Assembly (NCBI GenBank): GCA_948470475.1
Contig: OX419343.1
Coordinates: 8,209,568 to 8,273,567, forward strand
Length of the DNA stretch: 64,000 bases
Source of the DNA: Galaxea fascicularis
Lineage: Eukaryota; Cnidaria; Anthozoa; Scleractinia; Euphylliidae
Reading direction: 5' to 3'
Shown here: piece after piece, positions 55,993 to 64,000 of the stretch
Numbering within the stretch: position 1 is the stretch's first letter
Layout: every line of letters starts with the position of its first letter
Program-made: the position numbers and the translations under genes
The notes under the pieces: generated by a model
Databases searched by the model: none
What the model was told of the DNA's origin: nothing
Seen by the model: the letters and a program-made list of their open reading frames with translations, nothing else

Positions 55993-56387
55993 GGTGGTAA
56001 AATGGTTTCGTTAGTTTTAAACACCAATTCTTTGACCATTTTTTTTAACGTGTAATGTTACCATAGCAACACTACAGCCTCCTAGAAACACCCTTAATTT
56101 AGCTTTATGTGCCTGAAACTCAAAAACGAGTTCGGTGACCCCCGTTTTTTATTATTCAATTGCAATCAGCATATCAAGATTCATCTTTCTGCAAAGTCTC
56201 AAAAACATCTGTAGAGCAGGTTCAGAGCCTCCTTAATTTTTCGATAATTTAAGGTGGCTTTGAATCTGCACTACAAATTTTTTTTAAAACTATGAAGAAA
56301 GATGAATCTTGATATGCTGATTGTAATTTAATGATAAATCCATCAAAGAATTGGTGTTTAAAAATAACGAAACTAGTTTGAGCTTCC
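55993..56387. mobile_element. MITE flanked by TTAA
   Basis: TTAA at 55989-55992 and 56388-56391. Inverted arms GTTTCGTTA.TTTTAAACACC / GGTGTTTAAAAATAACGAAAC, and an inner ATCAAGATTCATCTTTCT / AGAAAGATGAATCTTGAT pair. TTAA targets fit piggyBac or Kolobok-like elements. Confidence 0.75.
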
Positions 56388-57232
56388 TTAAGTGACGTTG
56401 GAAGTTGATTCGGAGCGTGACCAAAACTACCAACTAAAACTATATTTCTGATCCTTTGAAGGTTGGCAGTAATCTTAAATAGAAGTCAAGTGTTTGGGGA
56501 AAACAAATAGGCCAGTAAAGAAAACTATACTGACCTCAAAATATTATCTGTTCTACATTAATTTTCAGTTTTAAAATTCAATTAAAAACAGGCTTAAGGC
56601 ACTTTCATGGTAGTCAATAGATGAAAACTACACGAAAGTACTATTTTAGATATTAGCCCTTAATTTAATCTTTCCCTTACGAGTACGTGTGCAGTTAAGA
56701 CATATTATTACCTTGATAATGACTTTTTGTGGTACAATTATAGAGTGCATGCAAAGCAGAGCTAAATGAGGTGTAGAGCTATTATTCATACTCGCACTAC
56801 AAGGGACTGGTGCTAATAGCAAGAAAGGTGGGAGGACCTGTCGGACCTTTGTCGTTAAATAGGGGACCACGGTTACACAGCAATTGCATTACCTCATGGG
56901 TATTGACTAGTTGACTGGAGTTAGATCATTCTCTTGGTCCTCACGATGTCTTTCCCAACAACGAATAGCTGGATAGCAGTGATCGTAGGGAGTAACATTT
57001 TTCCTGTATGTATCGGAACTGAAGAAAGAACTTAGAAAAAAGTGTTCAGTCTCAATCCACAGAACTTGAAAGAGCTCTAGCTCACAAATATGAAGAGTTA
57101 AAAAGCCGGCGAAACGTTTAACAAGTAGACTTTACAAAAGGATAGCAATTATGATAGATACAAGACAGCTTAATTCTAACCAAATTGGCTGCAGTCCACC
57201 GTCTTTTTGTGACTACCACTCGCTATGACGAA
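56388..57232. other. No gene recognised
   Basis: No exon, RNA gene or element end was identified. Confidence 0.4.
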
Positions 57233-57412
57233 GGTAAAAGGTAAAGGCAAAGAAACTTTATTTATACACCGTACAGTTTTAACTGTAAGCTTGTGGGGTC
57301 ATGTGGGAGATATGTTGACTTCTGGGGAGAGGGGAAAGGATCGGAGAATCGAACCCGGGCCACATTGGTGGGAGGCGAGTGCTCTCACCACTACGCCATC
57401 GTTGCTCGCCGT
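57233..57412 (-). mobile_element. tRNA-derived SINE, shorter variant
   Basis: Minus strand: GATGGCGTAGTGGTGAGAGC (box A), CGGGTTCGATTCTCCG (box B), TTTCCCCTCTCCCCAGAAG, ending in TATAAATAAAGTTTC. A poly-T run borders it at 57413-57428. Confidence 0.85.
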
Positions 57413-57594
57413 TTTTTTTTTTTTTTTAATCTCAGACGGTTTTGAGATTTTACCGAGGGTTCGAGTGTACACTGCTAGTAAACTCGAAGCGTAATGCAGC
57501 AATAGCCAGCAGCAGAGAAAAAGGATTTAGGCAAATGAAACCCTCTGATTATGGGAAAAGCCACATCTTTGTTTGCGTTTGCACACTCACGCAA

Positions 57595-58010
57595 ACAGGT
57601 TTTGAGTTCACTTTTCCAAGTCTGGAGAATAATGGAACAACGTTTCACTGTTTCGCTCATTTTTAGAAAGAAAATGTAATCACTGTTCACGAAATTACAG
57701 TTGTGAAAATGTTGAGTAGGGCCAGCGGAAACAGTCTCAGTTCAATTTGCCACATGTTGCGAGGAAGATATTCTGACACCATGATTCCGGCTGCAATAAT
57801 ATTTGACTTTAATATTATTGTGAGTGGTGAATATGAAATGAATCATTTGATTTAAAATTATTTTTTATATTAGTTAGCTCCAAAGTACTTTTATATATCA
57901 ACGAGATAAATGGAACGATTTGTGTGTTACAGCTAACTTTACAAGCCCCCCCCCCCCCACCCCCATGCAAATGTAAATTTAACAACCGTTCATATCGCAT
58001 ACAATAACGA
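57595..58010. repeat. Cassette spacer, copy 3 (partial)
   Basis: Matches the end of copies 1 and 2: GAAATTACAGTTGTGAAAATG, GCCACATGTTGCGAGGAAG, TTAGTTAGCTCCAAAGTAC, GTGTTACAGCTAA, CATATCGCATA. A poly-C run (57948-57964) interrupts it. The type-1 receptor expected upstream is absent. Confidence 0.65.
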
Positions 58011-58429
58011 TTGAAAAAAAGGTTTATACGCATACTCCTAGGTTCCGAAAACCTATAACATGCCTGAATAATATTATTTCTACTGAAACAGTGACTGTCG
58101 TTTGTAGCGACTTCCTTTTGCGGCATAGAAAGCTGTTCAATGATATTCAGGAATGACCCACTGCACATGTCCGAGCTCATCTGACGTCGTAAAGTCTGAC
58201 TACACTTTTCAAGGTAACATTCACGAAAAAGGTGGCGGGAGCCTTACTTGTAAAACTGACCACACATGTTGCTTTGGTTCCTTAAGTGCAGTATATTCTC
58301 ACTGGAGAATAATAAACTTTGAAAGCGATATAATATGTTACCCTTTAAAGGTTACCAGATAAAATCTGCATATTCTCTTTGCTCAAGAACCGGCTGTGCC
58401 CTTGAAACCTGCTTGACTTTCTCCATTGT

Positions 58430-58805
58430 TTTCCTTCCGCTGAATAGATGGCATGTCTGCAGTATGGGTTACATCGGTCTCCATTTGTAGTCGCAAGAGA
58501 AGTTACCGACCTCAAATTAATCTTGTTTCTTGATCTCTTACCTGGTCTGATTTCAACATTCCGTCGTCGCTTTCGCCAGAGCCTCTGTAAAGCGTTTCTA
58601 AACGAGTGTACGAATTAATGGATTCACGAAAGAATTTCCCAATGCAGAATTCCAGTAAAACGTAAAAGACATACGCTGGCAGTCCCAACAAAGGCGACAC
58701 GGCGATCACCATAAACAATGTTCTCGAAAGTTAGTTTCAGTGGCGGAATCATCCACCGTTAGGTGTGCGGCGCAATCGAGTGCACATCTTAAGGTAACTT
58801 TTAGA
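58430..58805 (-). pseudogene. Type-2 GPCR pseudogene (ICL3-TM6 and tail)
   Basis: Minus strand: SYLK-like codons, CTRLRRTPNGG, stop, then in another frame FMVIAVSPLLGLPAYVFYV (TM6, with FWxP changed to GLPA), LEFCIGKFF in place of ECL3 CxxC. TM7 is mostly deleted. The tail follows in a further frame: LQRLWRKRRRNVEIRP and SRNKINLRSVTSLATTNGD. TM1-TM5 are missing. The tail places it with the 26943/47145 subgroup. Confidence 0.85.
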
Positions 58806-58910
58806 AATAAGATAGGGTTTTTCATCGTAAGCCAATGTGTACTTAGGGGTTGTTATCATTTCTTCAAGATACGCTAGCTCATTTTTAAATTTTTAAATTA
58901 TTAATGTTAA

Positions 58911-59902
58911 CCCATTGACTACCGTGCCGGCCAAAACCGGCCGCAAAAGACTCCCATGCTTCAAAACGTTGCAACTTTCTCAATCGCGCGAATATTGGCT
59001 CAACTGTCAGTTGTTAGCATGAAATGGGATGCCCTTTATCCAATAAACGCAAGAAACGTAGCACTTTTGACCAAATATGACCTTTTGAGTTTGGACAAGA
59101 ACGAAAATGACCATTTTTAGCGTCAAACAGAAACGACGAAAATGCCCCTTTTTACTGTTATGTTTCTTAAAGAAATTATCGTCGAAAAACAAAACTTCGA
59201 CCATCATAGTAAAATTCAATCCTTTTTCTAGCCCAGAAATGACTTTTTTGTTCATATTCTTTTCCTGAGCGTAGAGACAGCCTTTTGTTCCAGTGCAATC
59301 CAGCCTTCCCGCTATTTTCAACATCTCGACCACATTGGATGCTGGGAAATAACGAGAATTTTTGACAGTACCCGTTCCTTCCGCCAATTTTTTCACATAT
59401 AAACTCAGCCACTCTCAGCCACTCCGACCTACCCCCAAAAATTGGTACTTGTGGGGATTTTCAGTGCTTGAAAATTCCAAAATATGCGGCGGTAGGTCGA
59501 GAAATTCATCCAAAGTCGAGTCCCAAAGGTACTAAGTGTCTGACGATCCGAATTTCCAGTTCGTGGAGTAACAAGCCAAATTTGACAACAAAGTACATCA
59601 CCTCGCTCGCTTCTTTGAGAAAGTGGACTCTTAGCAACCGTCACGCTTAATGATGCTCATCAGGCCGCCACTAAAGATGAAAAATGGCTGTAAACTTAGC
59701 AAAATTCGCAAACAAACCGAACTTGGGCCGTTCTTGAGTTCCACAATTGAAAAATAGCTGCGTCACAATGACGTTTTCAGAAACCTTGAGCCTTCAGTAC
59801 TTTAGGGCAGCACCACTTTCCGTGGTAGTTTCAAATGTAAAGTCATGAAATGCTATGGATCGTTTTTGCTGGAAAATCACTCAACGTCTGGTAGTCAATG
59901 GG
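58911..59902. mobile_element. piggyBac-like non-autonomous element
   Basis: Flanked by TTAA (58907-58910, 59903-59906). Ends CCCATTGACTACCG and TGGTAGTCAATGGG are inverted and match the CCCxTTGxCTxCC type of piggyBac terminus. 992 bp; a 129-codon minus frame (59007-59396) shows no transposase similarity. It sits in the 3' flank of the 60007 receptor, whose paralogue at 41.8 kb lacks it. Confidence 0.85.
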
Positions 59903-60006
59903 TTAATTATAATTATTCAATAATTATTCCCTTGTTCCCCCAAAAATGCCATACTGCTACATTGATGCCAGGTGTGCAGTGGCAAGACCACACTGTGGAT
60001 TGGATG

Positions 60007-60900
60007 CTATAAAGGAGTTGTGAAAGAACCTTGTGATCTCACACGAAGCCCTCGTATAGCAGGTCTTATTGCAGCATTCTGCCTTTGTTTCCGCCACAGT
60101 TTCTTCAAAGCATCTTTAAATATAGGCATCCTAAAAGTGTACATAAATGGGTTCACCATTGAATTTGCCAAACGCAGAGCATTGACGACCGAAAATACAG
60201 ACTGCTTAAAACATCTTGAACAAAATCTCTGTGCAGCGTACACAACAAATGCTGGCAACCAAAAGCCAAGCGAGACGGCAATCACAAGAAACACTGTTCT
60301 TGAAAGACGCAAGTTACGTTCAGTGGACTGACCACTGTTGGGTGTGCGTCGCAATCTAGTGCGTATCTTAAGGTAACTTAGACAAATAACCAATAAAGAC
60401 ATAAGAAGGGAAACATTGATGGCACCAACAACAATTCCCCTATCTACAGCAACTTCATAGATCGCTGCCACGGACAGCGCAGCCATACATAAACTTATAA
60501 CCCAGACAATAGTAATGGTATATATATAAACCTGAATGTTGGTTACACGATGGCGGATTGGCCGCATAACTGCATAAGCTCTTTCTAAAGAAATTAGGCT
60601 GAGGAAAATCACCGATGTACTCGACGCGAGGAACTGAAGTGCTGTAGAAGGATTTGTTATATATCCTGTTTGTTCTCCTCCTGATTTCTCTCTAGGTACT
60701 TTCTCAGTAACCAGGACCACTGGCTCTGCTATTCCCACCAGCAAATCAGCGACTGCAAGGTTTATAAACAAAAGACAAGTTCGTTTTCGATGAGAGATCT
60801 GCGTCCAGAAAACAAAAATTGCGAGTGAATTGCCAACAATGATAAAGAACGCAACTAATGAATTGATAGCAATAAACGTAGTGGCCGTTGTGCTTAGCAT
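60007..60900 (-). CDS. Class A GPCR, type-2 of the array
   Basis: Intronless receptor of 297 aa. GN 23-24, Asp52, ERAY 106-109, FWLP 213-216, CSRC 227-230, NPFMY 250-254, then RMPIFKDALKKLWRKQRQN. Unlike its relatives it starts MLSTTATTF and so lacks the N-terminal sequon; ECL1 differs (PREKSGGEQTGYITNPS). ALRLANS replaces ALHLANS in TM7. No TM3/ECL2 cysteines. The tail (SQGSFTTPL) and the 3' flank (AGCATCCAATCCACAG) pair it with the 40906 gene on the opposite strand. Promoter block and upstream homology are present. Confidence 0.93.
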   Translation of the reverse strand: MLSTTATTFIAINSLVAFFIIVGNSLAIFVFWTQISHRKRTCLLFINLAVADLLVGIAEPVVLVTEKVPREKSGGEQTGYITNPSTALQFLASSTSVIFLSLISLERAYAVMRPIRHRVTNIQVYIYTITIVWVISLCMAALSVAAIYEVAVDRGIVVGAINVSLLMSLLVICLSYLKIRTRLRRTPNSGQSTERNLRLSRTVFLVIAVSLGFWLPAFVVYAAQRFCSRCFKQSVFSVVNALRLANSMVNPFMYTFRMPIFKDALKKLWRKQRQNAAIRPAIRGLRVRSQGSFTTPL

Positions 60901-60977
60901 ATCCTACTCAGATGCGGTGTGGCTTTTCGGGTTTGGCAGCAAAATTTGACGAGAGAAAATGTACGTCTTCAACAGAA

Positions 60978-61025
60978 CTGACGCCCAATTTGAATGCACT
61001 GAATCGACTCGTGGGTACGATTAAG
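60978..61025 (-). promoter_or_regulatory. Shared core-promoter-like block of the 60007-60900 gene
   Basis: Minus strand: ACCCACGAGTCGATTCAGTG, then CATTCAAATTGGGCGTCAG, matching GTGCATTAAAATTGGGCGTCA elsewhere. A GTATACTTTC sequence lies where TATAAAT is expected. About 80-125 bp before the ATG. Confidence 0.5.
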
Positions 61026-62210
61026 AAAGTATACATTGTCGATCCAAATGTCGTTTGTAAAGTTGCTAGTTTTTTTTGGTAGGAGCTAAGACTTGCTATC
61101 TCACTCCTTGTGCTCCCAGATCGGGGAACCTTTTCTTTTAATAAAATAAAGCGTTACCATATTTGGTAACAACATTACATCGTTAATCGGAGTCATAAAT
61201 ACATTCAGATCAGCTGATTAGCCAATGAATGACATGCTCGTCCAATAAAGTTATTTCATGAATCTGAAGAATTCTCTTCGAATTAAGTCAGTGAGAAATT
61301 TATATTACAGTCGTGGGAGGCTCTACTTGGCAAAAATGAGGTACCACAAACGACTTGTTGAATAAGGGGCTGTCTCGTATCAGTAAACACTAGTATTGTT
61401 GCATATATATGTTGTGCCGCGTAGCACTATAAACACGTACAAGTGGTGGAACAGAGAATTAACTCTGAAGTGTAAATTAAAGTGCTTATGGTATTGTATT
61501 GTTGGTCTGATAAGTTGTCCTCCTACCCTGCCATTAGTGTATTGATCTATGATCATTATCTTGGTATGTCTACTTTTCTTTTGCTCCGATGATTATCTGT
61601 ATATGTTTCAATTGTTATTTTATATTGTGCAAGCTCCCCAAGATAGATGGTCAGTCTTGTAACGGATATAAAATATTGACTACAAATTCCGCATGTTAAA
61701 TCGTGGATACCACCAAAAAAAAAGGAAACTGGCAGACTTTGTATTATATAACCTATTTCACCTGTTTAGAGATCTAGTTTGTTTGACTTGTTTAAGCGCT
61801 TTTGAACAACTTATTACAAGGACGGCTCGATTTCAAGGTTGCAGAATATCTATATGACATGCGAATACAAACGCCAGGGGTATACGTTACAATAACAAAT
61901 GGCTTTCCTTTTTTGTTTATGGCAGCTTGAAGTAGCACTGAAATGTTCGTTTACCTGCTCTTTTACAAAAGCAGCCGTCCAGATAACAAACCCTCTAACT
62001 AAAATATTAACATTGTGTTTTATCGGCCGGAAACACACTCATGTAAGGTGGCCCATTAGGGCCACAGAGTCTTTTATATCTTTCCAAGATTTTCTTAGTT
62101 GTATTTTATCTTTTTTCTGTTTTTTTTCCTTTTATTTTTCCGTTTCTTCTTTTCTTTAATTTTGTTTTTATTTTATCTATTTAGTTTTATTTTCTAACTG
62201 TAATTATTTT
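61026..62210. other. Receptor upstream region, no further gene
   Basis: GGCTGTCTCGTATCAGTAAACA (61370s) and CTGCCATTAGTGTATTGAT (61530s) match upstream DNA of the other type-2 receptors; 61840-62030 matches the distal segment at 29.9 and 35.6 kb. T-rich beyond 62080. Confidence 0.5.
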
Positions 62211-62211
62211 G

Positions 62212-62251
62212 CAATATATATATATATGGGCTCCTGTATATATATATATTA
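62212..62251. repeat. TA microsatellites
   Basis: Two TA runs separated by TGGGCTCCTG. Confidence 0.85.
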
Positions 62252-62261
62252 GAAATTTTTC

Positions 62262-62499
62262 CATCTAAATCGATTTTTCCGGCATATCGTCGTACCAAAA
62301 ACCTCAAAGACATTTTAGCACCATCTAAATTTTGTGGGTTTAGTGGAGTTAATCAGGCAGAGAGCGTAACGAGAGGCCGAACGTATAAGATTAATCAGAA
62401 CTTGTCTTGCTCTTCCAAGGGTGTTGTTTACTTGGCATCATGTAATAAGTGCAATTTACAGTACGTGGGTTCTACGTCCACAGAATTTAAAGTACGTTA
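62262..62499 (+). pseudogene. Penelope-like element fragment (GIY-YIG start)
   Basis: One frame reads SIFPAYRRTKNLKDILAPSK, GRTYKINQNLSCSSKGVVYL and ASCNKCNLQYVGSTSTEF, then a stop. YRRxKNLKDxLxPSK, CSSKxVVYLxSCxKCxxQYVGST is the RT-to-GIY-YIG junction of Penelope-like retroelements. Only this piece is present, and the endonuclease is cut off after YVGST. Confidence 0.88.
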
Positions 62500-62809
62500 A
62501 GTGGTGTTACTATTTCCATATGTAAGAGAAAGGCAAGATGAGGAGTATCAAGAAAGTCTCGCCCATGATAGACAGAGAAAGGGTAAGATACACAACAATT
62601 TAAATTATGGATTCCTCTCACATTATACATTATTGAAATAAAAAAATAGAATCGATTGATTCCAAAATGGGTTTTGCTAAAAGGTGGCCCGCAGCCAAAT
62701 TTAAAATTCACTGCCCGGGCATTTTTTTACCCCTGCTTCAAAATGGTAGACAATTACCATGACAGACTAGTTTACTAGCAAAACAGCACTTGGCAAATAC
62801 AATGCTCAT

Positions 62810-62910
62810 AGGCATAACGTTAATAGGCATAATGTAAAAAGGCATCACGCTGATAGGCATAACGCGAATAGGCATCACGCTAAAAGGCATAGTGCAAAAA
62901 ACATCACGCA
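62810..62910. repeat. 15-bp tandem array, left
   Basis: Six to seven units of AGGCATMACGCTAAT type (for example AGGCATCACGCTGAT, AGGCATAACGCGAAT). The same unit occurs inverted at 63369-63650. Confidence 0.9.
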
Positions 62911-63291
62911 TGCGCAGAGTGATAGATTGTAGATGAGGTGGAGGGGTCGGAATATTGCTGTTGAAAACCGCCCGCAGAAACCCAGTTGGTTTCTGTCTTG
63001 TTGACCGGCATACGGAAAACAGTGGGTACTGTAGGGTTGTCCTCGTGATAGCATTTTTTTAACCTTTTTCGTTTTTGCCAAAGCCCTTCGAAGAATGGAG
63101 ACTAGTTGTGGACTCTGCGGGCAAATAGTTTCAGCTCTTAAAAGGATGTCGATTAGTTGATCAAGTCGGAAGGAAATGTAATCACTTTGCCTATTTTGTA
63201 TCTGACATGATAGTTTAGTAAGAGCTTTCCTCAAATATTGAGCCAAAAGATCCTGAGTGGATGAAGAAGGTATCGCCCGCTCGGACGCCAT
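62875..63291 (-). CDS. Hypothetical 138-aa ORF between inverted 15-bp arrays
   Basis: ATG in good context (AAGATGGCG). The N-terminal 85 residues look like a helical domain: QDLLAQYLRKALTKLS, DYISFRLDQLIDILLRAE, SILRRALAKTKKVKKMLSRG. After about residue 86 the composition changes (PYSTHCFPYAG...), and the last residues read into the left repeat array, so the true 3' end may be a splice site or frameshift. No catalytic motif. Family not recognised; possibly the first exon of a transposon-borne gene. Confidence 0.4.
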   Translation of the reverse strand: MASERAIPSSSTQDLLAQYLRKALTKLSCQIQNRQSDYISFRLDQLIDILLRAETICPQSPQLVSILRRALAKTKKVKKMLSRGQPYSTHCFPYAGQQDRNQLGFCGRFSTAIFRPLHLIYNLSLCACVMFFALCLLA

Positions 63292-63368
63292 CTTCTCAAA
63301 ACGCTGACGAAATGTTCAATGGCGCATGACTGGGTCCTTCCCGCGACCGCTAACTATTTTCCCTTGTA

Positions 63369-63650
63369 CCTATTTGCGTAACACCTATTTTCGTTGTCTG
63401 TTTGCATGATGCATTTCTGCGTAATGCCTTTTAGTGTTATGCCTATTTGCGTGATGTCTTTTCGCGTTATGTCTTCTAATGTTACGTCAATTTGCGTGAT
63501 GCTTTTTGCGTTATGCCTTCTCGCATTATGTCTATTTGCTTGATGCCTATTTGCGTTGTGTCTAAATGCGCGAAGCCTTTTTAGCGTTATTCCTTTCTAC
63601 GTGATGTCTTTTACCATTATATCTTTCTGCATAAGACTATCTGCGGGATA
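63369..63650. repeat. 15-bp tandem array, right (inverted)
   Basis: About 18 units of the form CTATTTGCGTGATGC / CTTTTCGCGTTATGT, the reverse complement of the left array unit. Units alternate GTGATG and GTTATG. Confidence 0.9.
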
Positions 63651-63722
63651 CGCGAAATGGGGTTTTTCCATTCAACTTCGGATCGATGCATTGATGATAT
63701 GGAGATTTCACTTACTCAGGGT

Positions 63723-64000
63723 TCATACGCGTCTTGAAAACCGTTGAAAACCCTTGAATTTCAGGAGTCCAATTTCAAGGCCTTGAAAGTACTTTAAATT
63801 GGTTTTTGGTTCTTGAAAGTCCTTGATTTGTTGAGTGAACAAGATCATAAAACATCGAGTTTTGCGGTAGTAAGTACAAATGTTCATGCAAACAGTGTGC
63901 AAACGTCTCGCAATGCGTCTGAAACGCGAGGTTTTTTTTATCCTCAGTCCCATCTTGTTACTCACGCATGAATGTACGTTCGGCCACAATTGCACGGCGC
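63723..64000. other. CTTGAAA-rich repeat at window end
   Basis: Repeated CTTGAAAACCGTTGAAAACC, CCTTGAAAGTACTTTAAATT and similar. No gene recognised; truncated by the window edge. Confidence 0.4.

Noticed and set aside
59007..59396. 129-codon frame inside the piggyBac-like element
   Set aside because: No DDE transposase motif or similarity; likely chance in a non-autonomous element.

Overview
The window is animal nuclear DNA, A+T-rich and dense in small transposable elements. It most likely comes from a cnidarian, probably a stony coral. Evidence: spliced genes with short exons (a ciliary MIP protein, an SLC49A4-type transporter), intronless rhodopsin-class receptors, tRNA-derived SINEs, CR1/L2-like LINE debris, Penelope-like and Crypton-like fragments, and very many MITE-type inverted-repeat elements. 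The species call is inference; no rRNA or mitochondrial sequence is present to fix it.

Layout. 1-4.4 kb: a four-exon + strand gene for a CFAP141-like axonemal protein. 4.4-6.5 kb: a LINE reverse-transcriptase ruin and a 1.07 kb terminal-inverted-repeat element. 6.6-12.2 kb: a complete three-exon SLC49A4 (DIRC2)-type MFS transporter whose first intron is full of transposon debris. 12.5-20.1 kb: a SINE, a 1.6 kb DNA transposon with a 4-bp target duplication, LINE debris, a CACTGA/CACTGT minisatellite, and a Crypton-like tyrosine recombinase split by a 1.13 kb Mutator-like element. 20.8-62 kb: an array of class A GPCR genes. 62-64 kb: a Penelope fragment and an ORF bracketed by inverted arrays of 15-bp repeats.

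The GPCR array is the core of the window: six intact single-exon receptors (22519-23532 -, 26943-27878 -, 34123-34986 -, 40906-41802 +, 47145-48056 +, 60007-60900 -) and four broken ones (about 20.8, 31.8, 37.0 and 58.4 kb). All lack the usual TM3-ECL2 cysteine pair and instead carry CxxC between TM6 and TM7, with FWxP and NPFxY, a pattern seen in adenosine/melanocortin-type receptors; their ligands are unknown. Five intact genes and one pseudogene share a core-promoter-like block (TATA-like A/T stretch, then ATTGGGCGTCAG) at a similar distance from the ATG, plus several hundred bp of related upstream DNA.

The spacers show how the array grew. A cassette of [type-1 receptor - about 2 kb spacer - type-2 receptor] is complete at 22.5-27.9 kb. 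It recurs at 31.7-35 kb with the type-1 gene broken, at 57.6-58.8 kb with the type-2 gene broken, and inverted at 47-55.7 kb, where the spacer is split by a 5.3 kb insertion consisting mainly of two 2.5 kb arms in head-to-head inverted orientation. Insertions present in one copy and absent from its paralogue (MITEs at 35.96, 42.6 and 43.1 kb and a minisatellite-bearing element at 37.8 kb) date those elements after the duplications.

No tRNA, rRNA, CRISPR or bacterial feature was seen.
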